45,845 nt of DNA from Chloroflexota bacterium (GTDB taxonomy: Bacteria > Chloroflexota > Anaerolineae > UBA4142): positions 1 to 45,845 of the forward strand of contig JAMDCU010000106.1 in assembly GCA_023489485.1 (NCBI GenBank). Reading direction: 5' to 3'. The notes under the pieces are model-generated. The model was not told the DNA's origin. It saw nothing but the letters and a program-made list of their open reading frames with translations, and made no database searches. The stretch's first letter is position 1; every line of letters begins with the position of its first letter. The translations under genes and the position numbers were made by a program. Positions 1-9,543 of the stretch are shown here, one piece after another.

Positions 1-375
1 TTTCCGATTCGGCTGGAGATTCCCGAAGTGGGCAAGGAAGGATTGAAAAAGTGGATGTATCGCGCCACGCTGCCGGCTTCGTTGATTCTCGGTACCCTGA
101 TGGGCCTGGAAAGTTTTCCATGCTCGGCCGGGCCATACGTCGCGATTCTTGGCCTGCTGGGCAGTCAAACCGGTTTCTGGGAAGGTCTGGGATATCTCGC
201 GCTCTACAATCTCATGTTCATCCTGCCTCTCGTCGTCGTCCTGGGTCTTTCACTGAATCCTGTGCTGGGCGCGAGGATTCAAGCGTGGGAACGGTCGTCC
301 TCACGGCAGGTGCGCGGTACCACGGGTGGTGTGATGGCCGCCCTGGGGTTGGGCTTACTCCTCTGGCTGCTTTAG
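1..375 (+). CDS. CcdA/DsbD-like membrane thiol-reductant transporter (C-terminal part, truncated by window edge)
   Basis: Frame open from base 1; motif GLESFPCSAGPYVAILGLL with TM segments typical of the CcdA family; directly upstream of a DsbA-like gene. Confidence 0.7.
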   Translation, partial: FPIRLEIPEVGKEGLKKWMYRATLPASLILGTLMGLESFPCSAGPYVAILGLLGSQTGFWEGLGYLALYNLMFILPLVVVLGLSLNPVLGARIQAWERSSSRQVRGTTGGVMAALGLGLLLWLL

Positions 376-382
376 GAGAAAC

Positions 383-1060
383 ATGTCAAAGCGAAGAAAA
401 CCGCGCGGTGAACGAACGCGGGGACTGCCCCAGCGTTACTGGGTGATTGGGCTGGCGATTGGATTGTTGGCACTGGTTCTGGCTGTCGTATTGTGGTTTC
501 CGAATCGCGGCGACAACGCGTCGGCGCCGACCAAGGTGAATCTCGACAAGAGTAAGGGCGAACCCGGCGCTCCCGTCACCGTGATGGAGTACGGCGACTT
601 TCAGTGACCGGGCTGTGGGCAATTTGCCACTGGCGCGGCGCGCCAGCTCGAAGAAGAATACGTCAAAACGGGCAAAGTACGGTTTGCCTTTCGGCACATG
701 GCTTTCGTCGGCAACGAATCGGTCTGGGCGGCGGAGGCAACCGAGTGTGCCAATGAGCAGGGACGTTTCTGGGATTACTATGCCAAGCTCTTTGAAAAGC
801 AGGGGGGCGAGAACGTCGGCGCCTTTAGCAAAGAGAACCTGCAGCGATTCGCGGCTGACCTGGGACTAGACACCGCGCAGTTTAGTCAATGCCTGGCCGC
901 GGGCACGTACACTTCCAAGGTGCAGCAGGAAACCGCCGAAGGTCGGCAAAAGGGCGTGCGCGGCACTCCGACCGTTTTCGTCAACGGGCAACTCATCGAA
1001 GGCGGGAGCGACTATCGGTTGCTGCGTTCGGCGGTAGAGTCGGCGGTGGGCAGGCGGTAG
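383..1060 (+). CDS. DsbA-like thioredoxin-fold protein with in-frame TGA (candidate selenoprotein, UxxC active site)
   Basis: ORFs 383-607 and 698-1060 are in the same frame separated only by TGA 605-607; read-through gives VMEYGDFQ-U-PGCGQFATGAARQLEEEYVKTGKVRFAFRHMAFVG...GVRGTPTVFVNGQ; DsbA consensus is EYGDFQCPxCxxF. Confidence 0.85.
630..646 (+). promoter_or_regulatory. candidate bacterial SECIS hairpin downstream of TGA 605
   Basis: CTGGCGC-GGC-GCGCCAG, perfect 7-bp stem, loop GGC starting 29 nt after the UGA. Confidence 0.5.
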
Positions 1061-1095
1061 TGATCGCCATGCTCATTTTTGTCTCGGAGGCAACA

Positions 1096-2031
1096 ATGAA
1101 TCTTGCGCCGACGTGCGAAAACAGCCACCCACCCCTGGGACTCTGTTACGTGCTTAAGGTCAATGGCTTGAAGATCCACCTTGTGGATGGCGGAAGTGGT
1201 CGTGCCGTGGTCGTGCTGGTCCATGGTGGCCAGGCGTGGTCCTATACTTGGCGCCATCAATTCGAACCCTTCGCTGCAGCGGGCTATCGGATTATCGCTC
1301 CCGATCTGCCGGGCAGTGGATATTCGGACTTGGCGCTCGATAACGACTACTCCATCGAAGGGCAGTCCAGGTTCTTGGGCCAGTTGCTTGACACTCTGAA
1401 AATCCAGCAGGCGGCATTTATCGCCAGTTCTGCCGGCGGGCCGCCCGTACTGGATTTCGCCATCCGCCATCCGGAACGAGTGAGCGCGCTGATATTGGCA
1501 TCCACTTGCGGTGTGCCGCACCACAAGCCATGGCTGTGGCGCGTAGTGCGACTGCCCTTGATTGGGGAGGCGCTCAAGCCTTTCGTGACGCGGCGGATGG
1601 TAGGTAGCAGTCTGCGCGGAATGGTGTACGACGAGTCGCAGGTAACCGATGATGTGGTGTTGGCGTACTATGAACCACTGCATCGCCCCGGTGCGTGGAA
1701 GGCACAATTGAGGGTGGAAAGGCTTTGGCAGCCGCGTTGGGTCGAAGCCAATCTGGAACGAATCACGGCACCGGCCTTGGTCCTGTGGGGTGTGGCCGAT
1801 TCCATCCACTCCTTGAAGATGGCGCGCGAGTTTGGCCAGCGCATCCGCAACGCGCAAGTGGCGACGCTGCCCGCCTGCGGTCACTTGCCCCATGAGGAAC
1901 AGCCGGACAGGTTCAACTCCTTGGCCGCGAAATTCCTGTGCGGCAGTGGGATTCTAGGATCGGACAGCGTGTCCTCGAGATCGGTTGATTCGCCCTTGAG
2001 GGACACGTCGGAGGCGCAGAGCTGCGCGTAG
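1096..2031 (+). CDS. alpha/beta hydrolase
   Basis: VLVHGG, SSAGG nucleophile region, C-terminal GCGHLPHEEQPD; ATG 1096 preceded by GGAGG. Confidence 0.85.
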   Translation: MNLAPTCENSHPPLGLCYVLKVNGLKIHLVDGGSGRAVVVLVHGGQAWSYTWRHQFEPFAAAGYRIIAPDLPGSGYSDLALDNDYSIEGQSRFLGQLLDTLKIQQAAFIASSAGGPPVLDFAIRHPERVSALILASTCGVPHHKPWLWRVVRLPLIGEALKPFVTRRMVGSSLRGMVYDESQVTDDVVLAYYEPLHRPGAWKAQLRVERLWQPRWVEANLERITAPALVLWGVADSIHSLKMAREFGQRIRNAQVATLPACGHLPHEEQPDRFNSLAAKFLCGSGILGSDSVSSRSVDSPLRDTSEAQSCA

Positions 2032-2272
2032 GTGAGAACGCGGATGTCGCGTGGTCTCAGAAAGTTGTGGCGGAGTCGCCCCTTGTTGCAGTATGACGAC
2101 ATAACTAATCGCGTCCTCATATGCGCCACAACGAAGGTGGCGCGGCTACTTCAGCGGGCGCAAGGGCGCTTGGTAACTCGGTTCGCACTACCCCATGCGA
2201 TGCTCATGCGGGCACGATGCCGAGCGCACGAGAGGCCCATTCATTGAGCTCGCCAGCGGTGAGGAAAACACG

Positions 2273-3166
2273 ATGACTCGAACTCCATCTGCCGCGGCGC
2301 AGCATCGTCGCGCGCTGCGTGTCACCTTCGCGCTCAATTTGGCCTACCTCGTGATCGAGGCCGCCGGAGGGATTGCGACCAATAGTCTGGCGTTACTCGC
2401 CGACGCGGCCCATATGCTTACCGACGTCGGCGGGCTCGCACTCGCGCTGTTCGCCATGTGGATGGCACAGAGACCTGCGACGCCCCAGAAGACCTTTGGC
2501 TACTATCGGGTTGAGATTCTCGCCGCGCTCGCAAATGCCGTCGTTCTCTTCGTTATGGCGTTCTTTATTCTGTACGAGGCATGGGGGCGCTTTTCCAGCC
2601 CGCCAGAAGTCGCCAGCCTCCCGATGTTCGCCATCGCGGGTGTCGGGCTGGTCGTGAATCTGATCGGTATCTGGAATCTGCGCCGCGGCTCGACAGAGAG
2701 TCTGAATGTACAGGGCGCGTTCCTCGAAGTGGTCAGCGACACGCTCGGCTCGCTGGGGGTGATCCTCGCAGCCGTGATTATGTTGGCAACGGGTTGGTAT
2801 TACGCCGACCCGATTTTCAGTGTGTTGATCGGGCTCTTCATCCTGCCGCGGACTGTTGGGCTGATCCTGCAAGCCGTCAATGTTCTGCTGGAAAGCACGC
2901 CCTCCCACATCAACCTGAAGGCCGTCGAGGAGGCGATGCGTTCCATCCCAGAAGTCGCCGCAGTCCATGACCTTCACGTTTGGACGATCACGTCGGGAAT
3001 GGTGTCATTGAGCGCACACGTGGTGCTGGTTGCGGGAACGGACCCGCGGCAGGGGCAGCGGATTTTGGAGCGCCTGAACGCGCGACTCAAAGATGAATTT
3101 GGCATCGCGCATGCGACAATTCAACTCGAGTCGGTCAGCTTGGCTGACCAGGAAGAGCAGCCGTGA
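2273..3166 (+). CDS. cation diffusion facilitator (CzcD/ZitB-like zinc/cobalt/cadmium exporter)
   Basis: SLALLADAAHMLTDVGGLALALFA, VSDTLGSLGVILAA, C-terminal VHDLHVWTITSGMVSLSAHV. Confidence 0.93.
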   Translation: MTRTPSAAAQHRRALRVTFALNLAYLVIEAAGGIATNSLALLADAAHMLTDVGGLALALFAMWMAQRPATPQKTFGYYRVEILAALANAVVLFVMAFFILYEAWGRFSSPPEVASLPMFAIAGVGLVVNLIGIWNLRRGSTESLNVQGAFLEVVSDTLGSLGVILAAVIMLATGWYYADPIFSVLIGLFILPRTVGLILQAVNVLLESTPSHINLKAVEEAMRSIPEVAAVHDLHVWTITSGMVSLSAHVVLVAGTDPRQGQRILERLNARLKDEFGIAHATIQLESVSLADQEEQP

Positions 3167-3505
3167 GTAACGCCGTAGCGCGCTGTGCATCAAGTCTGCG
3201 CATCCTTACATCGTGGCTGCAACCGTGGGTCTGGGCCTTATCGGGGTGTTCCATCCGGGTCCGCGCTACGCTTGGCTCGGCATACGAGTCCGCCGCTGTT
3301 CCCCGAAGAGACCGCAAGAGGGACCTTCACGCCCTGCGCTCCGACGCTGTACATGGAACGTGATGCGAAAGTGTGGTGGATGTACAACGGATGGAGAAAT
3401 GTCAGCGAAATCCATGGGAGCTAATGTGCGTGGAGCGCGGCGGGCGTTCCGGATAGAAGCGTAGAGAACTTCGTGTGAGATGTGAGATGTCGAAAGGGGC
3501 TACCC

Positions 3506-4501
3506 ATGCACAATCCAAGTGAGCGTGTGTTCGCTGTCAACTACATGCGTGCGTTCGGAATGGTCGTGGGGGTGGTCGTCATTTTGCTCACCGCATGCGG
3601 CGGCGCACCGCCGCGTGTCAGCGTCGAGCCGCCGGCCCAGGATCTGGGCGAGGTGCCGCAACAGTTGTTGCAAGTCAGCTACACCGTTCGCAATCTGGGG
3701 GGCAGTCCGCTGCGGATTGAAAAGATCAGCACCTCCTGTGAATGTACCAAGGCGACAATGGACCAGGACACGATTCCTCCGGGCGGCTCGGCAGCACTGC
3801 GGGTGACATTGGATCCCATCGAGGACGATCTCTACGGCAACCTCCTGCGCGTGATCTACATTCGCAGCAACGATCCAGCGACACCGGAAGCGCAGGTAGA
3901 ACTGCGCGTGAGTATTTTGAAGGCGACCGTCCCGCCGACTCCGCCCTCCCTTCCGGTGATGGCCTCGCCGGCGACCGCGACTCTCTTGCCCGTTCCATCG
4001 ATCGGTTCCGCCGCGCCCGACCAACGTACGCCGTTCGCGCTGCCAACGCTCACGCCCGCTGCGGCGCAAAATCCGACGGTATACACTCTACCCAAGCCGA
4101 TCGGCGCGATGCAAGATCGCCTCACACCGCCGGATGTGCCTGCGTGCCAAGGCGCCCAAAGTTTGGAGAAAGCGATCGACTTTTCCTGGGAGCAACAGGA
4201 CCCTTCCGACTGGAGGGAGGTCAATACGCGCACCTCAGAGGGGTATTGGACCTATTATCGGTGTGATCAGCCCGCGGCAGCTGTATTGGCTTTCTACCGG
4301 CAAGCGATGTCCTTGCCTCTGTACGGTTGGACGGAAGACCATGTCGACGAATCCTCCCAGGGAACCTTGCTCGTGGACAAAAAGCGCATGGATTACACCA
4401 AGCACGGGTATCGATGGGTGTACCTGTGGGTATTTCCAGACAAGTCCGATACCCAGGCTTCAGATCTAGTGACTGTCTGGTACGACTACTCCCCCTGCTG
4501 A
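3506..4501 (+). CDS. lipoprotein with DUF1573-like domain
   Basis: Lipobox LLTACGG; VSYTVRNLGGSPLRIEKISTSCECTKA...IPPGGSAALRVT typical of DUF1573. Confidence 0.7.
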   Translation: MHNPSERVFAVNYMRAFGMVVGVVVILLTACGGAPPRVSVEPPAQDLGEVPQQLLQVSYTVRNLGGSPLRIEKISTSCECTKATMDQDTIPPGGSAALRVTLDPIEDDLYGNLLRVIYIRSNDPATPEAQVELRVSILKATVPPTPPSLPVMASPATATLLPVPSIGSAAPDQRTPFALPTLTPAAAQNPTVYTLPKPIGAMQDRLTPPDVPACQGAQSLEKAIDFSWEQQDPSDWREVNTRTSEGYWTYYRCDQPAAAVLAFYRQAMSLPLYGWTEDHVDESSQGTLLVDKKRMDYTKHGYRWVYLWVFPDKSDTQASDLVTVWYDYSPC

Positions 4502-4715
4502 TAGCGCATCTCTTTGTGCGCCGTCGGCGCACCTGAGAGCCCAGTTCCCCGCGCCTCTGTGGAGAGCGGGCCCAAACCTACCTCGCGACACGCGTCGCCG
4601 GACGAGGACAGCCAGATGCGCCCGCGCTATCTGGCGGCTTGTTCCGCCGATCTACGCCAAGTGAATCCTTTCGTGAGTCTTCCACGAGCGAGACGACGGG
4701 GTCATCTCGTTCGGA

Positions 4716-4744
4716 TTGACACGTCTCGTCTTTCGGAGTATAAT
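4716..4744 (+). promoter_or_regulatory. consensus sigma70 promoter upstream of arsR-family gene
   Basis: TTGACA (4716-4721), 17-nt spacer, TATAAT (4739-4744). Confidence 0.8.
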
Positions 4745-4762
4745 ATCATTGGTTGATGATAT
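4743..4762. promoter_or_regulatory. inverted-repeat operator candidate (ArsR/SmtB family)
   Basis: ATATCAT-TGGTTG-ATGATAT overlapping the -10 and immediately upstream of the ArsR ORF. Confidence 0.6.
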
Positions 4763-4770
4763 GATGATGA

Positions 4771-5172
4771 ATGAACAGGAGTCCCATGTACCTGCATGCC
4801 GATCCCAAGGCCGTTGACCTCCAGGCGAAGCTATTCCGTGGTTTTGGCGATCCCTCGCGACTCAGCATCCTGATGGTCCTCCGTCAGGGTCCCCTGACCG
4901 TCACCGACATCCTCGAGAAAACCGGTCTCTCCCAGTCCAACGCCTCCAATCATCTCGCCTGTTTGCGCGATTGTGGGCTGGTGGCTGCAGAACACGAAGG
5001 CCGCTACGTCAATTATCATCTGAGCGACGATCGTGTGGGCGAACTACTCGAGCTGGGCGAGTCTCTGCTCTCCGATGTGGCCCGCGGGGTGTACGAATGC
5101 ACCCGTTACAATACACCGTCGTCAAGGCACCTCAGCCAGGCTAGAGTCCCAAGATCGGGTGCCAGGCGATGA
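4771..5172 (+). CDS. ArsR/SmtB-family winged-helix metal-responsive repressor
   Basis: LFRGFGDPSRLSILMVLRQGPLTVTDILEKTGLSQSNASNHLACLRDCGLVAAEHEGRYVNYHL. Confidence 0.9.
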   Translation: MNRSPMYLHADPKAVDLQAKLFRGFGDPSRLSILMVLRQGPLTVTDILEKTGLSQSNASNHLACLRDCGLVAAEHEGRYVNYHLSDDRVGELLELGESLLSDVARGVYECTRYNTPSSRHLSQARVPRSGARR

Positions 5173-5293
5173 AACGCATTTCGAAGGGTAGCAGAAAAAT
5201 ACGCCGCTGAACGACAGGCATACGGAGCGCGCCTGCCAGAGGTTCGTGCCGTGGGCGTTGCTTGGCGCGAAACGCGGAGGGGAGACAAAAACG

Positions 5294-5641
5294 ATGATCG
5301 GTTTGAGCGCGATCCTTAGGTCGCTTGCGCTGTTCGTGTTGGCAGGATTCGCCGAAATCGGCGGCGGATACTTGGTGTGGCAATGGTTGCGTGAGAACAA
5401 AGGACTGGGGCTGGGAGCCGTCGGTGGTGTGATTCTATTTTTCTACGGCGTGATTCCCACGCTGCAAAGCGAAGCCGCGTTTGGGCGCGTTTACGCGGCT
5501 TACGGTGGAATTTTTATCGTGCTCTCGATTCTGTGGGGAATGGTGTTCGACCGCTGGCGCCCCGACCGCTTTGATGTGATTGGCGCCGCGATCGCGCTGG
5601 TCGGCGTCTTTGTGATGATGTGGGGACGCCAGTGGTCTTAG
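5294..5641 (+). CDS. YnfA family (UPF0060) small membrane protein
   Basis: LAGFAEIGGGYLVWQWLRE, AAYGGIFIVLSILWG, DRFDVIGAAIALVGV. Confidence 0.9.
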   Translation: MIGLSAILRSLALFVLAGFAEIGGGYLVWQWLRENKGLGLGAVGGVILFFYGVIPTLQSEAAFGRVYAAYGGIFIVLSILWGMVFDRWRPDRFDVIGAAIALVGVFVMMWGRQWS

Positions 5642-5654
5642 GAGGAATTTAGAT

Positions 5655-7754
5655 ATGGCACAGATACAGACAATTCAGGTGCCGGTCAAGGGAATGGACT
5701 GCACCGAATGTACGCAGCACGTTCAGCACGCCCTGGCGGGACTCGAGGGCGTGCAAAAGGTCGATGTCTTTCTCGCGTCCGAAAAAGCGGTCCTCGTCCT
5801 CGATCCGCAATTGGTCACCCTGCCTATGATCCGCGAGGCTGTGAAAGGCGCCGGGTACTCGGTGCCCGAGGCCGCCGTGGCACCCATGGCCCCGTCGACT
5901 TTTCATCCCATCGGCGACGTGACTCGGCCGGTGTTGACCCTCTTCGGCATTGTCTTCGGCCTGGTGGTGTTTGTCGCCGTCGTCGGCGAATGGTTAGGGC
6001 TCTTTGAGCAGCTCACTGACCGGGTTCCCTGGTACTTGTGGCTCGCCGCCATTCTCGTCGGGGGATACCCGATCTTTCTGAATGTCCTGCGCGCCACGCT
6101 CAAACGGCAGGTGCTCTCGCATACCCTGATGACCCTGGGCGTGCTCGCTGCAGTCGCGGTCGGTGAATGGGCGACGGCGCTCGTCGTCGTGTTCTTTATG
6201 CGCGTCGGCGACTATGCCGAGCGCTTCACCACCGAGCGCGCCCGCCGGGCAGTCAAAGATCTCACGGCGATGGCACCGCAGACCGCGCGCGTCGAGCGCG
6301 AGGGGAAAGAGGAACAGGTCCCCATCGATCAGGTTCAAGTGGGCGACATCGTGATCGTACGTCCGGGTGACCAGATCCCGGTGGACGGCACGGTACTCTC
6401 AGGTCAGGCCACGGTGGACCAGTCGACGATCACCGGCGAGAGCATGCCGGTGGAAGCCGGCGCCGGCGCGAGAGTGTACGGGGCATCTATTGCCAAGTTA
6501 GGTAGCCTGCGCGTTCGGACGGACCACACGGGCGCCGATACCACCTTTGGACGCGTGATCAAGATGGTGGAGGAAGCTGAAGCGCACCGCGCCAACGTTC
6601 AAACGGTGGCCGACCGATTCTCCAGCTATTATTTGCCGGTCGTCGCCGGAATCGCATTCCTCACGTTCTTGATTCGTCGCGATCCGCTGGCGACCGCGGC
6701 GGTGCTGGTCGTGGCTTGCTCGTGTTCGTTCGCTCTCGCGACGCCCATCGCGATGCTCGCTTCGATCGGAGCGGCCGCCAAGCGCGGCGTGCTCATCAAA
6801 GGCGGCAAGTATCTCGAAACCCTGGCGCGGGCGGATGTGCTCCTGGTCGACAAGACGGGCACGCTGACCCTGGGCAGGCCACAGCTCACGGATGTCGTGC
6901 CTCTGAACGGCTTATCCGAGGACGAGGTCCTGACGTTTGCGGCGAGTGCCGAGCGGTATTCGGAGCATCCGCTGGCCGAAGCTGTGCGCTCCCTGGCGCA
7001 CGAACGCGGGCTCACCCTATCGGAGCCGCATGGGTTCGAGAGCCTGCCGGGCCTGGGGGTCCGCGCCGCGGTGAACGGCGCGCGGGTCGGGGTAGGCAAC
7101 CAACGGTTGGTCGCTGGGCGAGAACCATCCGCGGCTACTGCCGAACTGCAGTCGCAAGGCAAAACTCTCTTATGGGTGAGCGTGAACGAAGCTCTCGCCG
7201 GCGTGCTCGCCGCCCAAGATACGCTCCGTTCCGAGGTTCCGTCCGCACTCGCCGAAGCCCGTACTTTGGGCATCCGTCACATCGAGCTGCTCACCGGCGA
7301 TAACGAACGCACTGCGTCGGCCCTGGCGAAAGCGATTGGCGTCGCTTTCCGCGCCAACCTCTTGCCCGAGGACAAGATCCGCATCGTCAAAGAGTACCAG
7401 GCCCAAGGACACATCGTGATGATGGTGGGCGACGGTGTCAACGATGCGCCGGCTCTCGCACAGGCGGACGTCGGCGTCGCGATGGGAGCCGCGGGAACGG
7501 ATGTCGCGGTGGAAGCCGCCCATGTCGCCCTCATGCGGGAGGACTGGTCGCTCGTTCCAGAGACCGTACGCATCGCGCGGCGCACCATGCGCGTCGTCAA
7601 GGGCAACATCGGGTTCACGGCCGTGTACAATATACTGGGGCTGAGTCTTGCCGCGCTCGGTTTCCTGCCGCCCGTGTTGGCGGCCGCCGCCCAATCCCTG
7701 CCCGATTTGGGAATCCTCGCAAACTCGGCACGCTTGTTGCGGCAACGGACATAA
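5655..7754 (+). CDS. heavy-metal-translocating P1B-type ATPase with N-terminal HMA domain
   Basis: GMDCTEC HMA motif, TGES, DKTGTLT, HP-type SEHPLAEA, GDGVNDAPAL; TM metal motif reads CSC. Confidence 0.95.
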   Translation: MAQIQTIQVPVKGMDCTECTQHVQHALAGLEGVQKVDVFLASEKAVLVLDPQLVTLPMIREAVKGAGYSVPEAAVAPMAPSTFHPIGDVTRPVLTLFGIVFGLVVFVAVVGEWLGLFEQLTDRVPWYLWLAAILVGGYPIFLNVLRATLKRQVLSHTLMTLGVLAAVAVGEWATALVVVFFMRVGDYAERFTTERARRAVKDLTAMAPQTARVEREGKEEQVPIDQVQVGDIVIVRPGDQIPVDGTVLSGQATVDQSTITGESMPVEAGAGARVYGASIAKLGSLRVRTDHTGADTTFGRVIKMVEEAEAHRANVQTVADRFSSYYLPVVAGIAFLTFLIRRDPLATAAVLVVACSCSFALATPIAMLASIGAAAKRGVLIKGGKYLETLARADVLLVDKTGTLTLGRPQLTDVVPLNGLSEDEVLTFAASAERYSEHPLAEAVRSLAHERGLTLSEPHGFESLPGLGVRAAVNGARVGVGNQRLVAGREPSAATAELQSQGKTLLWVSVNEALAGVLAAQDTLRSEVPSALAEARTLGIRHIELLTGDNERTASALAKAIGVAFRANLLPEDKIRIVKEYQAQGHIVMMVGDGVNDAPALAQADVGVAMGAAGTDVAVEAAHVALMREDWSLVPETVRIARRTMRVVKGNIGFTAVYNILGLSLAALGFLPPVLAAAAQSLPDLGILANSARLLRQRT

Positions 7755-7767
7755 AGGTGTTGACCCA

Positions 7768-8256
7768 ATGAAGTCGTGTCTATGGTTGCTCCCGACGTTC
7801 TTGATCGCGCTAGCATTAGATGTGCTGACCAAAGCGTGGGCAGAACAGGCGCTTGGACTCTACCAACCGATGCCAGTCATCGGAGAGTTGTTTCGTTTGA
7901 CGCTGGGATACAACGCGGGGGTCGCCTTCGGTCTATTTGCCAACGGCGGGGTGCTGCCGCTCGTCGCCGCGGGCATGATCATCGTGGGGCTGACCGTCTG
8001 GCTCGTCGGCGAGCTGCGCGGCGGCGAATTTTCTAATACGGCTGGGTTGGCCATTGGACTGATCCTTGGTGGCGCCATCGCCAACTTTGCCGACCGATTA
8101 CCCGATGGGCGTGTGACCGACTTCTTGGACGTGGGCCTCGGGGTGTCGCGCTGGCCCACTTTCAACCTGGCGGACAGTTTCATAGTGTTGGGCGTCGTTT
8201 TCTTGATGCTGATTGGCTTCAAGCGGAAGGATAGCGACCCATTGGTGGAAGAGTAA
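7768..8256 (+). CDS. lspA: lipoprotein signal peptidase (signal peptidase II)
   Basis: LDVLTKAWAE, LGYNAGVAFGLF, GGAIANFADR, VTDFLDVG, PTFNLADSFIV. Confidence 0.9.
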   Translation: MKSCLWLLPTFLIALALDVLTKAWAEQALGLYQPMPVIGELFRLTLGYNAGVAFGLFANGGVLPLVAAGMIIVGLTVWLVGELRGGEFSNTAGLAIGLILGGAIANFADRLPDGRVTDFLDVGLGVSRWPTFNLADSFIVLGVVFLMLIGFKRKDSDPLVEE

Positions 8257-8281
8257 TCTCGCACACATCACGGAGTCGAAC

Positions 8282-8911
8282 ATGAGAATCGTCAGAATCT
8301 TTGGTCTGTTCGCGCTCGCACTGGTACTCATAAGTCTGCTGTGGCGGTGGGCGAGTCGTCGCCGTGCGCTCCCTTGCCCCACCTGGCTGGCTGGGTTTCT
8401 GGAAGGTTCGGGAGTGCATCAACTCCTGGGCACGCAGACGACTTTGGATCGCATCGGACTGCAACCCGGTCTGCGCGTGTTGGAAATCGGACCCGGACCC
8501 GGGCGGTTGCTCATTCCCGCGGCGCAGCGTGTCCTGCCTGGCGGAGAAGTGGTCGGACTGGATATTCAACCTGGGATGCTTGAGCGATTGAAAACACGCG
8601 CGGCGCAGGCAGGCGTGTCGAACTTGACGGCGATTCTGGGTGATGCGACGCAACCGCAGTTCCCGCCAGATAGTTTTGACGTGATCTATTTCTGCACCGT
8701 GCTGGGCGAAATCCCAGATCGCGCGGCGGCACTGCGGCAGTGCTATGCCGCGCTGAAACCAGGTGGGACACTTTCGATCACCGAACTTTTCCCCGACCCG
8801 CACTATCAATCTCGCGCGACGGTGAAAGGTTTAGCAGAGACGGCGCGCTTTCGACTGCAAGCCCTGCATGGGTCGTGGTACTTTTTCACGGCGAACTTTG
8901 TGAAAGTATAG
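8282..8911 (+). CDS. class I SAM-dependent methyltransferase
   Basis: VLEIGPGPGRLLIPAA, GLDIQPGML, DVIYFCTVLGEIPD. Confidence 0.88.
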   Translation: MRIVRIFGLFALALVLISLLWRWASRRRALPCPTWLAGFLEGSGVHQLLGTQTTLDRIGLQPGLRVLEIGPGPGRLLIPAAQRVLPGGEVVGLDIQPGMLERLKTRAAQAGVSNLTAILGDATQPQFPPDSFDVIYFCTVLGEIPDRAAALRQCYAALKPGGTLSITELFPDPHYQSRATVKGLAETARFRLQALHGSWYFFTANFVKV

Positions 8912-8937
8912 ATGGTTTGTTGACACGGCATTTGAGA

Positions 8938-9531
8938 ATGAGCCAAACATTTTTTCACAGCGTCTTTGTCATCTTCTTCGTGTTCTTTGCTGTGATCCGT
9001 GTATATTTCCAATGGCGCGCCCGCCTAGTGCAGGGACGCGTTGAATACAAGGAAAGCAAGCTGAATATCGCGCTCCGCGCTCTCATCGGAGCGATATTTT
9101 TCCTCGGCGTCTTATTCTACATTGTTCGCCCGCAGGTTCTGGCGTGGGCGGAACTGCCGCTGCCGCATTGGTTACAGTGGCTGGGCGTTGCGCTGGGCGC
9201 GATCAGTCTTCCACTCCTCGCGTGGACACAACTCGCTCTCGGGAGTAATTTTTCCCCGACGCTCCATATACGCCGGGAGCATACGCTGGTGACGAGGGGA
9301 CCTTATCGCTACGTGCGCCACCCGATGTACACGGCACTATTTCTTTCTCTGTTGGCGATTCTGCTCCTCACGCGAAATTGGCTCGTCGGCGGTGTTCCGC
9401 TCGTCGGGCTGTGTGTGATTGTCTTGCTGCGCGTCCCGAGGGAAGAGAGCGCGATGATCGAAAAATTCGGCGATGCCTATCGCCAGTACATGAAACGCAC
9501 GGGACGGTTTTTGCCGTCCGTGATGCGTTGA
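8938..9531 (+). CDS. isoprenylcysteine carboxyl methyltransferase-like (ICMT/PEMT family) membrane protein
   Basis: TLVTRGPYRYVRHPMYTALFL ... REESAMIEKFGDAYRQYMKRTGRFLP. Confidence 0.85.
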   Translation: MSQTFFHSVFVIFFVFFAVIRVYFQWRARLVQGRVEYKESKLNIALRALIGAIFFLGVLFYIVRPQVLAWAELPLPHWLQWLGVALGAISLPLLAWTQLALGSNFSPTLHIRREHTLVTRGPYRYVRHPMYTALFLSLLAILLLTRNWLVGGVPLVGLCVIVLLRVPREESAMIEKFGDAYRQYMKRTGRFLPSVMR

Positions 9532-9543
9532 AAAGCAAGTCCA

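Noticed and set aside
620-630. GTGG(g)CA-ATT-TGCCAC hairpin as SECIS for the DsbA TGA
   Set aside because: Small loop without G and closer than usual; 630-646 hairpin is stronger with GG in the loop
889-1095. Upstream extension of the hydrolase ORF to 889
   Set aside because: Overlaps the DsbA-like gene in another frame; ATG 1096 with GGAGG RBS is the better start
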